The notes under the pieces: model-generated | Told to the model about the DNA's origin: nothing | The model's input: the letters and a program-made list of their open reading frames with translations, nothing else | The model's database searches: none | Source: an uncultured Clostridia bacterium | GTDB taxonomy: Bacteria; Bacillota; Clostridia; Christensenellales; CAG-1252 | Reading direction: 5' to 3' | Assembly: GCA_945482995.1 (NCBI GenBank) | Contig: CALYRM010000007.1 | Location: forward strand, 1-42,975 | DNA: 42,975 bases | Made by a program: the position numbers and the translations under genes | Shown: positions 10,613 through 20,174 of the stretch, in pieces | Layout: every line of letters starts with the position of its first letter | Position numbering within the stretch: the stretch's first letter is position 1

Positions 10613-11764
10613 ATGAAAAAACTGATATTGTTAGTATGCTTAGTTTTTTTGTTTGCAACGCCTGTTGTGTTTGCAAACGCAGAAAACGAAACGAGAGGAA
10701 TAACGACTTCGGCAAAGTCGGCTTATTTAATAGATAGCGGACTAAACGAAGTTATTTATGAAAACAATTCTACCGAACGATACCCGATAGCAAGTATGGT
10801 TAAAATAATGACGTTATTGCTTGCGTTTGAAGAAGTTGACAATGGTAACGTTCAAATAGATGAAAAAATAATGATAAGTCAAGATGCAATGAGTATGGGC
10901 GGTTCTCAAATGTTTTTGGAAGAAGGGCTTGAATACTCTTTTTCGGATTTACTAAAAGGTATTGTCGTAGTTAGCGCAAACGACGCATGCGTAGCTGTTG
11001 CCGAAAGAATATCCGGTAGCGAAGAGAGCTTTGTCGCTAAAATGAACGATAGAGCCGAAGAGCTGAAAATGACAAATACAAGCTTTGTAAATTGTACCGG
11101 TTTACCCGCGGTAGGCGGTTATTCGTGTGCAAAGGACTGTGCTATTATGCTTAGTGAACTTTTAAAACACCCTAAATACCATGATTATTCAACCGTATGG
11201 AACGAAGAGTTTAATCATCCCGACGGCAGAACGACCATTTTTACAAATACCAATAAACTTATAAGATTTTATAAGGGTTGTGATGGCGGTAAGACAGGCT
11301 TTACTCAAGAAGCAGGCTTTTGTTTGACTGCTACTGCCGAAAAAGAAGGATTAAGATTTATATCTGTTGTTATCGGTGAAAGAGATAGCAAGGTGCGTTT
11401 TGAAGATAGCAAGAAACTTCTAAACTATGCTTTCGCATGTTATAAAAAGAATACCTTAGCTAAAATAGGTGAAGTTGTAGGCGAAATAAAAGTAAGCTGT
11501 GGTAAAAAGGCTGTAGGCGTTACCGTATCTAAGGACATCGGTATATTTAGCAAGAAAGGCGAAGAAGTAAACGAAAAACTTGTTATTGAATTGAATAATA
11601 ATTTGAAAGCACCAATTGAAAAAGGTACAGTTGTAGGTAGCGCTATTGCAGTAAAAAATGGTAAAGAAGTCGAAAGAACGGACTTGATTCTTATGGAAAA
11701 CATAGAAGTTGAAGGCTACGGCGACGCCATTGAGCGTGTAATGGGAAACTGGGCGGTAAAGTAG
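10613..11764 (+). CDS. D-alanyl-D-alanine carboxypeptidase (DacF/PBP5 family)
   Basis: Signal peptide; SxxK (ASMVKIM), SxN (VSAND), KTG (GGKTGFT) motifs; ggaggt RBS upstream of ATG 10613. Confidence 0.93.
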   Translation: MKKLILLVCLVFLFATPVVFANAENETRGITTSAKSAYLIDSGLNEVIYENNSTERYPIASMVKIMTLLLAFEEVDNGNVQIDEKIMISQDAMSMGGSQMFLEEGLEYSFSDLLKGIVVVSANDACVAVAERISGSEESFVAKMNDRAEELKMTNTSFVNCTGLPAVGGYSCAKDCAIMLSELLKHPKYHDYSTVWNEEFNHPDGRTTIFTNTNKLIRFYKGCDGGKTGFTQEAGFCLTATAEKEGLRFISVVIGERDSKVRFEDSKKLLNYAFACYKKNTLAKIGEVVGEIKVSCGKKAVGVTVSKDIGIFSKKGEEVNEKLVIELNNNLKAPIEKGTVVGSAIAVKNGKEVERTDLILMENIEVEGYGDAIERVMGNWAVK

Positions 11765-12059
11765 TTATCCCTAATTGTTGCAGTGTGCGAAATAGTATAG
11801 AACGAATTTTAGACTGTAATACCGTAAAAACGTGCAATGTGCCATAATATGGTCATCATAAACAATGTTGAGAAATATCACTTATATATAAGAAAAATTA
11901 GGATTTATATCGCCTAACAGAATTAGCCACTCAAATTATTATATACAAAAATCTAAATAAAAGTGTTGCATATTATATTTTTTTTATTTATAATTATATA
12001 AGGCGAAATTATATATACAAAAATATAAGTGTAGAATTAATTAATTAGTGGAGAGAACA

Positions 12060-12773
12060 ATGCTTTTATCGATTATCTTTGGTGATTATTCACTTCAAGA
12101 CAAATTTATAATAGGTGTCGCTTATATAGTGACAATCTATTTTGCCATTGTTCTTCATGAAATTTCTCACGGTTTTGTTGCGCATCTTAATGGTGATGAC
12201 ACGGCAATGGTGAACGGTAGATTATCGCTTAACCCAATTAAGCATTTCGATCCTATGGGTATTGCAATGATGGTTCTTATTGGTATGGGCTGGGCAAGAC
12301 CTGTGCCAATTGACCCACGCAATTTCCGCAAAGAAAAGAAAGGGTTAGTTACAGTTGCTTTGGCTGGTGTTACCATGAATTTGATATTAAGCTTTTTAAG
12401 CTTTGCACTCTTCGTTGGTATGGGCGCAATTCTTCTCAAAACTGATGTAACTAATAGTGTGGTTGGTACCATAATAGTTAAATTCTTTTATTATTTTGGA
12501 TACCTTGGAACATTTTTGAATATATCGCTTATTGCTTTCAATCTATTACCGCTTTTTCCACTGGACGGATTTAGACTTATTGAAAGCTTGACTAAGCATG
12601 AGAACAAGTTTGTTGTTTTTATGCGTAAATACAGCATCTATTTCTTTGTGGTGTTAATTGCGCTTGATATCATAGGCGATAGAACGGGGCTTCCCATAAA
12701 TATTTTAGGTATGTATATCGGAGCAGTTCAAGATGGTATTACAAAACTTTACGCACTGATTTTTGGTATTTAG
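12060..12773 (+). CDS. Site-2 protease family (M50) membrane metalloprotease
   Basis: HEISHG zinc motif and NLLPLFPLDGFRL; upstream of scpAB as in many Firmicutes. Confidence 0.9.
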   Translation: MLLSIIFGDYSLQDKFIIGVAYIVTIYFAIVLHEISHGFVAHLNGDDTAMVNGRLSLNPIKHFDPMGIAMMVLIGMGWARPVPIDPRNFRKEKKGLVTVALAGVTMNLILSFLSFALFVGMGAILLKTDVTNSVVGTIIVKFFYYFGYLGTFLNISLIAFNLLPLFPLDGFRLIESLTKHENKFVVFMRKYSIYFFVVLIALDIIGDRTGLPINILGMYIGAVQDGITKLYALIFGI

Positions 12774-12782
12774 GGAGTAATT

Positions 12783-13691
12783 ATGTTAAGACGAGAAAGT
12801 GATTTTGTAGACGAAATAATAGAGGATTATGAGTTTTTGATGCCCAATGGTGAGTACGAGCCTTTGGATAGAATTCTTGAAATGCTTGACGAAAACGATA
12901 TAGCAATCGAAGATCTTTTTATATCCAATATCACCGATCAATATCTTGAATACGTAAAAACGTTGGATGTTTTGGATATAGAAAAGGCTGTTTCATTTGC
13001 ATACTATGCGTCTCTTTTGTTAGATTTAAAGGTAAGAGAAATGTTGCCGAAAACAGATGAAGAAGAAGTGCAGTTTGAAGAGGAAAAGAGCAGATTTATC
13101 GACACTTTGTCCTTGCGTCAATTACTTGTTGAGATGCGTAAAAACCTTGAAAATACCGAGGTTAAATGTAGAATTTTCGTTGAGCCCGAGTTTACTGACG
13201 AAGACTGTAAATATTGTATAAATAACTTTTCATTGTCCGAATTGGTTAATGCTTATTTGTCTGTAAAGGAACTAGAAGCGGTTAAAAATACGGGCAAAAG
13301 CGAAGTGCCAAAAGTAATTGTTAAGGATAGATTTACAGTTTTGGATAAGAGCAAGGAGCTTGTCGTTTTGCTAAAAGAAAAGCGAGAAATTACGTTTGCG
13401 GATATGGCTCATGCCGACTATACGATAAGCGAAAGAATAAATGCGTTTTTAGCGTTGCTTGAATTGCTAAAAAGACAGTTTTGCGAGGTTGAGCAAGACT
13501 ATAAATGCGGTGAAATTAAAATCAAGATTGCCGAGAGTGCCGATGATATAGATTTTGAAAAGCTATTCTCAGGTGATTACGATACCTATGAATTTAACGA
13601 CGAAAAGAACGGCAAAAAGAATAAGGCAGTTGAAAACAAAGCGCTAGATGAAAAGAATACACCAACCGACGACGGAGACAAAGGAGAATAA
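12783..13691 (+). CDS. scpA: Segregation and condensation protein A
   Basis: ScpA-like FDEIIEDYEFLMPNGEYEPLDRILEMLDENDIAIEDL pattern, immediately before ScpB; somewhat divergent N-terminus. Confidence 0.85.
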   Translation: MLRRESDFVDEIIEDYEFLMPNGEYEPLDRILEMLDENDIAIEDLFISNITDQYLEYVKTLDVLDIEKAVSFAYYASLLLDLKVREMLPKTDEEEVQFEEEKSRFIDTLSLRQLLVEMRKNLENTEVKCRIFVEPEFTDEDCKYCINNFSLSELVNAYLSVKELEAVKNTGKSEVPKVIVKDRFTVLDKSKELVVLLKEKREITFADMAHADYTISERINAFLALLELLKRQFCEVEQDYKCGEIKIKIAESADDIDFEKLFSGDYDTYEFNDEKNGKKNKAVENKALDEKNTPTDDGDKGE

Positions 13692-13694
13692 GAT

Positions 13695-14393
13695 ATGGAT
13701 ACAAATATTCAAAACTTAGTAGAAGCGGTTATATATGCATCAGGTAAGAGAGGCGTTACAAGAGATACTATTTTGGAAAAATCTGAAATTGACTCGGGTA
13801 CATTAGAAATGGCTATTTACCAATTAAAAGCAAAATATCCGTCAGACGGCACAAGTGGATTGGTGTTAAACGATTTTGGCGACTTATTAAGTATTTCTAC
13901 ATATTCCGCAGTTAGCGAACAAGTAGGCGACATCTTGTTAAAGGATAAACAAAAAGAATTGACAGGAGTATTACTTGAAACGCTTGCAATTATCGCTTAC
14001 GAACAGCCCGTTACAAAAGGTGAAATTGAAAGAATGAGAGGCGTCAACTGTGATTACGCAATCAACGTTCTTCAATCTGCAAAACTAATATATGTATCGG
14101 GTAGAAGAAACGCCTTAGGTAACCCAAAGGAATACTGCACAACAAACGAATTTTTGCTAAGATTCCAATTAAAGAATATCTACGAGTTAAAGGAATCAAC
14201 AGATATTCATAATAGACTTGTGGCAATTACCGAGAATCTCGACCAAACAACGCTATTCAAAGAAGTTGCTTCGGACTTCGCCAAATTAGAGATAGACGAT
14301 ACTTTGTTAAATCTTGACGACGACTCATCTTTTGATGACGGCCCCGCAGTCGGTGCAGGAGAAAGCGTTGACGACTACGGAGACGAGGAATAA
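13695..14393 (+). CDS. scpB: Segregation and condensation protein B
   Basis: Winged-helix repeats, ETLAIIAYEQPVTKGEIERMRGVNCDYAI. Confidence 0.95.
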   Translation: MDTNIQNLVEAVIYASGKRGVTRDTILEKSEIDSGTLEMAIYQLKAKYPSDGTSGLVLNDFGDLLSISTYSAVSEQVGDILLKDKQKELTGVLLETLAIIAYEQPVTKGEIERMRGVNCDYAINVLQSAKLIYVSGRRNALGNPKEYCTTNEFLLRFQLKNIYELKESTDIHNRLVAITENLDQTTLFKEVASDFAKLEIDDTLLNLDDDSSFDDGPAVGAGESVDDYGDEE

Positions 14394-14465
14394 TCTAATT
14401 CAAATTAAAACGAAGAAATGAAAAAATGAAAAGGCTTCCCCAAATGAAGTCGCTTTGCTAATTAT

Positions 14466-14511
14466 GGATAGGCGGAAAGATAGTGTATTACCTTTCCGCC
14501 TATCCTTTTTT
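14466..14511 (+). terminator. Rho-independent terminator after scpB
   Basis: GGATAGGCGGAAAG ... CTTTCCGCCTATCC followed by TTTTTT. Confidence 0.9.
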
Positions 14512-14524
14512 GTAAATCTATCCA

Positions 14525-15020
14525 TATTGTCATTCTCAAGCGTAGTGAAACGAAGTCGAAGTATCTCATTCTTCTCAAGCGTCATCATTATTGTCATTCC
14601 GAGCGTAGTCGAAGAATCTCATCATTACTGTCATTCTGAGCGTAGTCGAAGGTGAATTGACAGCTCCGCTGTCATCCTGAAAGCGTTGTTCGAGGGACCT
14701 CATCCGCTTTCGCCATTCTCGAACTGCCCAAATCTCGTTGTAAATGTCATTTTGAGCGTAGTGTAACGTAGTCGAAGAATCTCATCCTTGTTGTCATCCC
14801 GACTACTCTTAAGAATGACGGTGGTTTGTCATCCCGACCAACGTGGAGGGATCTCTATAAAAGCACGGACTTTTTGCGAAGCACACGAGCAGTCGAAAAC
14901 CAATTGCACGTTTAACAATAAAAAAGGGATTAAATTTCTCCACTCCGTGCATTCGCACTTCGGTCGAAATGACAATTTCACCATACAAATCACTAAATCC
15001 ACAGTTGCACATTGCACGTT
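14525..15020. repeat. Hairpin repeat cluster plus companion units
   Basis: Numerous GTCATTCYGAGCGTAGTCGAAGAATCTCATC units; one inverted unit near 14935-14980; TTGCACATTGCACGTTA near 15003. Confidence 0.88.
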
Positions 15021-15023
15021 AGA

Positions 15024-15743
15024 CTAAGCGCTTTGGCGCTTACTCAAAAAGAATACTACAATTCCCAATAACGCATTAATCAGTGCGAATATTAAGTAAT
15101 ATATTTTCATAGGAACGACAAAGGACAGCAAGGCGGTGGAAATTGAGGATAAGGCAAAATATTTTATCGGAACATATGCCAAATTGTTTAGAATATTTGC
15201 AATCCCACGCTTTTTTAAAACCGCAGTGCTTTTATTTTCCAAAATTCTTTTAGTTTTAAGCAAAGAATAAAGTTTTTTCATAGGATAAACCGTTGTTGGA
15301 ATATCCAATCTAAAAGACAAATTCATTGCTTTTTTATCGGCGTAATTAGTAAATATTATAATTTTTGACAATCCTAGTTTTTTGCAAGTTCTATATTGAA
15401 CGGCGACGTCCTCTTCGCCAAGTGCCGAATACTTTATGCAGTTCGATATAAGAGTTTCATTTTGAATAATCATATTGCCGTCCGCTTCAACTATGTCGGG
15501 GTAAAGCAGTTTTATATATTGATTACTTTTTTCTTTACCTAATAACAAAAGATTGTTGACAAAATCATCTCTTGAGATATAGTTGTTCTTTTTCTTTATC
15601 AACATAAAACCAATACAACTTATCGTGCAAAATAGCATTATAGAAAGTAAGCCAATGATCCAACTTGAAGTAAAGTAAGCCAAAATGCTTCCTAAAAATA
15701 CGCTTATCATTATGGATAATAAAATAATATCGCTTTTTTTCAT
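15024..15743 (-). CDS. Membrane protein of unknown function with central soluble domain
   Basis: 239-aa ORF: two N-terminal TM, ~120-aa soluble domain, C-terminal TM segments. Confidence 0.75.
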   Translation of the reverse strand: MKKSDIILLSIMISVFLGSILAYFTSSWIIGLLSIMLFCTISCIGFMLIKKKNNYISRDDFVNNLLLLGKEKSNQYIKLLYPDIVEADGNMIIQNETLISNCIKYSALGEEDVAVQYRTCKKLGLSKIIIFTNYADKKAMNLSFRLDIPTTVYPMKKLYSLLKTKRILENKSTAVLKKRGIANILNNLAYVPIKYFALSSISTALLSFVVPMKIYYLIFALINALLGIVVFFLSKRQSA

Positions 15744-15889
15744 ATACTAATTATGGAAAACATTCTTAGAGATTAGCCGCAAAAAACTGTCGAATTATTA
15801 AACAAATAAACTAAAAAATCATAAAACTATTGAAATCAAGGATAAAAATAGTTATAATATATAAAGATAGGCTTAAAGTGTTAGCGAAA

Positions 15890-16036
15890 GCCATAGTGTT
15901 ACGTTGAAAGCGACGTTCTAAGTATCTAATCCTTGTTCGTCATTTCAATGTCCGAAAATCTCCCGACATTCACTCACTCATACAGAGGCACACAAACAGC
16001 GTGAATGTCAATTGTAAATTGCACATTGCATGTTGA
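15890..16036 (+). repeat. Degenerate hairpin-repeat/companion-unit region
   Basis: gttacgttgaaagcgacgttctaagtatctaatccttgttcgtcatttc... and attgcacattgcatgttgattatt. Confidence 0.55.
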
Positions 16037-16053
16037 TTATTAAGGAGTAACTA

Positions 16054-17160
16054 TTGAAATACGGAGTATTTGGCGGTTCGTTCAATCCACCGCACAACGA
16101 ACATAAAAATATTTGCGAAACGGCAAAGAAAGAATTGGGCTTGGATAAGATTATTCTATTGCCATGCGGAAATGCTCCACATAAAACTAACCTTGTTCCT
16201 TTCGAAAAAAGATGCGAAATGCTTTCAATTCTTTTCGGAAAGGACATCATAATTGACGATATCGAAAATAGAATTGACGGCTTGACAAATTCCGCTCGTA
16301 TTTTACCAATGCTCAAAGATAAGTATGGGGATATCGTATTTATTATCGGTGGAGATAGCATGATTGCTATGGACCGTTGGATAGAGCCAATTAAGGTGAT
16401 GACAACTTGTCCTGTGGCGGTTGTGTCGAGAGAGGAAAAAAGCAAGGCATTAATCGATGCGGTTAACAAATATCGCGGATTAGGTTCAGATATTACAATA
16501 TTAGATTACGTCGGTAGCGAATGCTCGTCTACAATGATAAGAACATACTTTGAGTTGGCGTTGACACCGCCAATGATTCCAAATGAGTTATCCGAGTATA
16601 TAAAGCAAAACAAACTTTATTCAACTTATTCGGATATGCTTGAAAAGGTTTCAAAAAGACTTCCCGAAAAAAGGTTAGCGCACACCAAAGAAGTTGTTCT
16701 TATGGCGATAAGATTAAACTTTCAAATAGGTTTACCTTACGAAAAAGTATTTATATCTGCCTTACTTCACGACATTGCAAAGTATTCGGATAAAAAAGAA
16801 ATCATTTACGATAATATGCTTTTCAAAGAGCCGGTTGCGCACGCCTTTGTCGGTGCAGAATTGGCGCAAGATGAGTTTGGAATTGAAGATAAAGAAATAC
16901 TAAACGCTATTCGCTACCACACAACAGGCAGGGCGAATATGAGTACATTGGAAAAGCTTATATACTTGTCCGATTATATCGAAGAAACTCGCAACTTTGA
17001 TCAAGTTGCGGAAATAAGGGCTTTGAGTCTGAAAAACTTCAATGATGGATTTATCCAAGCCGTAACTAAACAAATGAAATTTTTAGAGGGTAAAGAAAAT
17101 ATATCACCCTTAACAGGCGAATGCTATAATTATTATACTAAAACAACACAATCGAACTAA
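16054..17160 (+). CDS. nadD: Nicotinate-nucleotide adenylyltransferase fused to YqeK-type HD hydrolase
   Basis: N-term YGVFGGSFNPPHNEH and ISSTMIR-type (GSECSSTMIRTYF); C-term HD domain ALLHDIAKYSDKKE, AIRYHTTGRANMSTLEKLIYLSDYIEETR; TTG start with GGAG RBS. Confidence 0.93.
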   Translation: MKYGVFGGSFNPPHNEHKNICETAKKELGLDKIILLPCGNAPHKTNLVPFEKRCEMLSILFGKDIIIDDIENRIDGLTNSARILPMLKDKYGDIVFIIGGDSMIAMDRWIEPIKVMTTCPVAVVSREEKSKALIDAVNKYRGLGSDITILDYVGSECSSTMIRTYFELALTPPMIPNELSEYIKQNKLYSTYSDMLEKVSKRLPEKRLAHTKEVVLMAIRLNFQIGLPYEKVFISALLHDIAKYSDKKEIIYDNMLFKEPVAHAFVGAELAQDEFGIEDKEILNAIRYHTTGRANMSTLEKLIYLSDYIEETRNFDQVAEIRALSLKNFNDGFIQAVTKQMKFLEGKENISPLTGECYNYYTKTTQSN

Positions 17161-17175
17161 AGGAGAAAATAATAA

Positions 17176-17556
17176 ATGGATAAAAATGATATTAAACAAA
17201 AAGCAAAGGAAACAGCTGAAAAAATAGCCAGATTATTGGCCGATAAACAAAATACTAATATAATTACAATAGATGTTTCTGAAAAATCAAATGTAACTGA
17301 TTATTTTGTATTATCCACTGCAAAAAGCCAAACCAATGCAAAGACAGTTTGCGAGTATATTCAAGAAACATTGGAAGCAGAGGGTATTTTTGCAACGAGA
17401 ATAGAAGGTGAAAAAGTTGGTAATTGGATAGTTATGGACTACACCACCGTTATTGTACACATATTCCACGAAAGCGAAAGAGAAATGTACAAGCTCGAAA
17501 GATTATGGGTTGAGCCTGACGAGTCAAACGTAACTCGTTATATGGGAGTAAAATAA
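17176..17556 (+). CDS. rsfS: Ribosome silencing factor RsfS
   Basis: KSNVTDYFVLSTAKSQTNAKTVCEYI, GNWIVMDYTTVIVHIFHESEREMYKLERLW. Confidence 0.95.
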   Translation: MDKNDIKQKAKETAEKIARLLADKQNTNIITIDVSEKSNVTDYFVLSTAKSQTNAKTVCEYIQETLEAEGIFATRIEGEKVGNWIVMDYTTVIVHIFHESEREMYKLERLWVEPDESNVTRYMGVK

Positions 17557-17564
17557 TTTATACT

Positions 17565-17660
17565 CTAATTCTTAAGCGTTGTTTGGGGAATCTCATCCTT
17601 GTTATGTCATTTCGATCGAAGTGGAGAAATCTCTATATAACGTACTAACTCTTTGCGAAA
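17565..17660 (+). repeat. Hairpin repeat and companion unit
   Basis: gtcatttcgatcgaagtggagaaatctctatataacgtactaactctttgcgaaac. Confidence 0.75.
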
Positions 17661-17790
17661 CTTATTTACATATTTAAATCACTAATTACAATCAATAATA
17701 ATCCACCTTGCACAATTACGAAATTTTTTTGTTTCAAAAAATTTTCGTACAAAGTAGTATATTATTCTTTTTTCGGTAAATAATAAAGAT

Positions 17791-18096
17791 ATGCTTGTAG
17801 GAGTTGTGTTTACCGAGAATACACAAATGCAGTTTAAAGGCGTGGCTGATTACCGAATTTTGGAAAGTCAAGATTCGATAATATGTGCCGTAATATGTTT
17901 ACCCGTTGCCACAAGATCCGAGCGAAACCAAATTTTAGAGGAAGTAGCAAAGAAAATAAACCAAGAGAGTGGAAAAGAGGTGTATGTAAGCGCTGATTTA
18001 GACGTATATTGTGATTTAGGTAGAGATAACCAAGATTACGAAACCATAATTAGCAAGGTACGTCAAAGAAATTGCGTAGTAGTGAGGTCTAATTAA
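17791..18096 (+). CDS. Small protein resembling the YhcN/YlaJ sporulation lipoprotein domain but without a signal peptide
   Basis: 101 aa with ...EEVAKKINQESGKEVYVSADLDVYCDLGR; pattern reminiscent of V.VSTDPDL..RI in YhcN/YlaJ. Confidence 0.5.
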   Translation: MLVGVVFTENTQMQFKGVADYRILESQDSIICAVICLPVATRSERNQILEEVAKKINQESGKEVYVSADLDVYCDLGRDNQDYETIISKVRQRNCVVVRSN

Positions 18097-18138
18097 TATT
18101 TATAAGTTTATCTTATGTTGTTCAGTAATCAACAAGCT

Positions 18139-18165
18139 AAGGTCGTTTTTATAGCGACCTTTTTT
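18139..18165 (+). terminator. Rho-independent terminator
   Basis: AAGGTCG ... CGACCTT followed by TTTT. Confidence 0.85.
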
Positions 18166-18351
18166 ATGTTATCTCAACCACTACAGCGCCATTCCGACCA
18201 TAAATAATGTAATTAATAAGCGTTTTGCCTTAAGGCGCGAATTGTTGTAAACGCACATTGGACATTAAAGGGCTATCAAAATACAAAAGTTAATACTGTA
18301 AGTGGAGAACAAGAAAAATATATAATCATACAATCACGAATTTCACATTTG

Positions 18352-18383
18352 CTAAAAAAGGCTTCGATTTTTTTATCGAAGCC
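18352..18383 (-). terminator. Rho-independent terminator of the alcohol dehydrogenase gene
   Basis: On - strand GGCTTCGAT...ATCGAAGCC followed by T-run. Confidence 0.88.
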
Positions 18384-18392
18384 CAAATTCGT

Positions 18393-19607
18393 TTAACCTT
18401 TAATTTCTAAAATGATTTCTTTCATATCATTTTTATCAAACAGCTTTGGAACAGGATAGAGCGGATTTCCTTCGGAATATGCGTGATCTACCATTCTATC
18501 TATATCCTCGTCCTTAATTGTCCACTTGCCCGAGATAACGGTAGGAATATCCATTTCGGCGTTCATTTGTTCAATAGCGGCAATAAAGTTGTTTGCTTTT
18601 TCTTCGTCTGTGTTACCTGCGATACCCACACAATCTGCAAGTTCTGCAAGCTTCTTATGAGCAGACTTTCCATATTTCTTTAAAACGTGAGGAAGTATAA
18701 CGGAGTTTGCAAGTCCGTGCGGAACGCCATAGAATCCGCCCAAGGTATGAGCTATTGCGTGAACGTAACCGACAAAAGCTCTTGTGAAAGCTTTACCTGC
18801 CAAATAAGCGGCAATCTGCATTTGTTCTCTAGCTTCAATATCGTTGCCGTCGTCATAAGCTCTCTTCAAATATTTGAAAATAAGTTTAGTAGCCTCGATA
18901 GCGTCCTTTTTGGTTTGTCTTGTGTTTGACTTGCCGATATATGCTTCGATAGCGTGTGTCAAAGCGTCCATACCGGTAGTAGATGTGATTGGTTTTGGCA
19001 ATCCAATTGTCAACATTGGATCAAATACTATGTATCTTGGAATCAAAACAGGGTCATTGATTGGATATTTTTCTTGCTTTGCAGGATTAGAGATTACGGC
19101 AGCCAAGGTTACTTCGCTACCTGTGCCGGCTGTTGTCGGAATAGCATAGAGAGGCGGAAGCTTAGCCATTACTCTCAAATTACCCTTCATCTTTGCGATA
19201 GGCGTTTTTGGACGAGCAATTCTTGCTCCGATTCCTTTAGCACAATCCATTGGCGAACCGCCACCCAATGCAATGATACAATCGCAACCATTGTCATTGA
19301 AGAGTTTAACGCCTTCTTCAATGCAGTCAATAGTAGGATTAGGAACTACGCCGTCATAAACGGTGCATTTAATACCCTGTTTAGCCAAACCATCGCTAAG
19401 TCTACTGCTCAACCCCATTTTTTGTGATAAGAAACTATCTGTAACCAATAGAGCGCTTGTTCTCTTGTGTTCTTTAAGCCATTCGGGCAATTTATCAAAA
19501 GAGTTTTCGCCACGTAAAATATCTGCTTGATACCAATTAACAAAATGTTCAGCTACCCAATAAAGTTTTTGGTAAGTTCTATAACCAAATTTAGTCAGCA
19601 CGTTCAT
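18393..19607 (-). CDS. Iron-containing alcohol dehydrogenase
   Basis: GGGSPMDCAKGIGA, TTAGTGSEVT, GMDALTHAIEAYI, HGLANSVILPHVL. Confidence 0.94.
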   Translation of the reverse strand: MNVLTKFGYRTYQKLYWVAEHFVNWYQADILRGENSFDKLPEWLKEHKRTSALLVTDSFLSQKMGLSSRLSDGLAKQGIKCTVYDGVVPNPTIDCIEEGVKLFNDNGCDCIIALGGGSPMDCAKGIGARIARPKTPIAKMKGNLRVMAKLPPLYAIPTTAGTGSEVTLAAVISNPAKQEKYPINDPVLIPRYIVFDPMLTIGLPKPITSTTGMDALTHAIEAYIGKSNTRQTKKDAIEATKLIFKYLKRAYDDGNDIEAREQMQIAAYLAGKAFTRAFVGYVHAIAHTLGGFYGVPHGLANSVILPHVLKKYGKSAHKKLAELADCVGIAGNTDEEKANNFIAAIEQMNAEMDIPTVISGKWTIKDEDIDRMVDHAYSEGNPLYPVPKLFDKNDMKEIILEIKG

Positions 19608-19960
19608 TTTTCTTCCTCCAAAACGAAATAAATAAATAAAATCAACATTGTAATGAATAACATTAAAATGAATTATCCAATAAATTATAGCACGAATAAA
19701 ATAAAATATAAATATGTTTTTGAAAAAAACTTTATAAAAAATATATTTTTATTTGTACATACGATACTTAATTACGATTATTCTGATTGTCAACTCAACC
19801 ACTATACTATCATATCGACTGAAGTTGGGACATATTCTTGAAAAGAACTAAGCCGCTATCTCGACAAATAATGTTTACAAAAAAATGTAAGTTAAAGTCC
19901 TAAATTACTTTAAAATCATTGACAAAGGTAGTCCTTGGTGTTAATATTTATTTATTAAAG

Positions 19961-20077
19961 TTATTCTTTGGGGCGGGGTGTAATTCCCCACTGGTGGTTA
20001 TAGTCCACGAAGACATTTTGTCCCGAATGGGTGGAATTCCCATACCTACGGTTATAGTCCGGATGATAAAAGAATAA
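19961..20077 (+). ncRNA. FMN riboswitch (RFN element)
   Basis: TTATTCTTTGGGGCGGGGTGTAATTCCCCACTGGTGGTTATAGTCCACGA...GGAATTCCCATACCTACGGTTATAGTCCGGATGATAAAAGAATAA matches the conserved RFN pattern; upstream of ribU. Confidence 0.94.
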
Positions 20078-20099
20078 ACGAGAACTTTTTCGTTAGATG

Positions 20100-20126
20100 T
20101 CCCCAAGAATATTGGGGCATTTTTTA
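20100..20126 (+). terminator. Expression-platform terminator of the FMN riboswitch
   Basis: CCCCAAGAATATTGGGG followed by CATTTTTT. Confidence 0.85.
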
Positions 20127-20174
20127 TGCAAAGAACGACTTTAAAATACATATTTTAGGAGTTACTATGTTACT

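Noticed and set aside
14400-15027. ORFs 14400..14597(-), 14455..14655, 14788..15027, 14809..15012(-), 14829..15017(-)
   Set aside because: Also entirely within terminator and repeat sequence; no RBS or family similarity.
18483-19427. Plus-strand ORFs opposite the alcohol dehydrogenase
   Set aside because: Antisense shadow frames of a clear minus-strand Fe-ADH gene.
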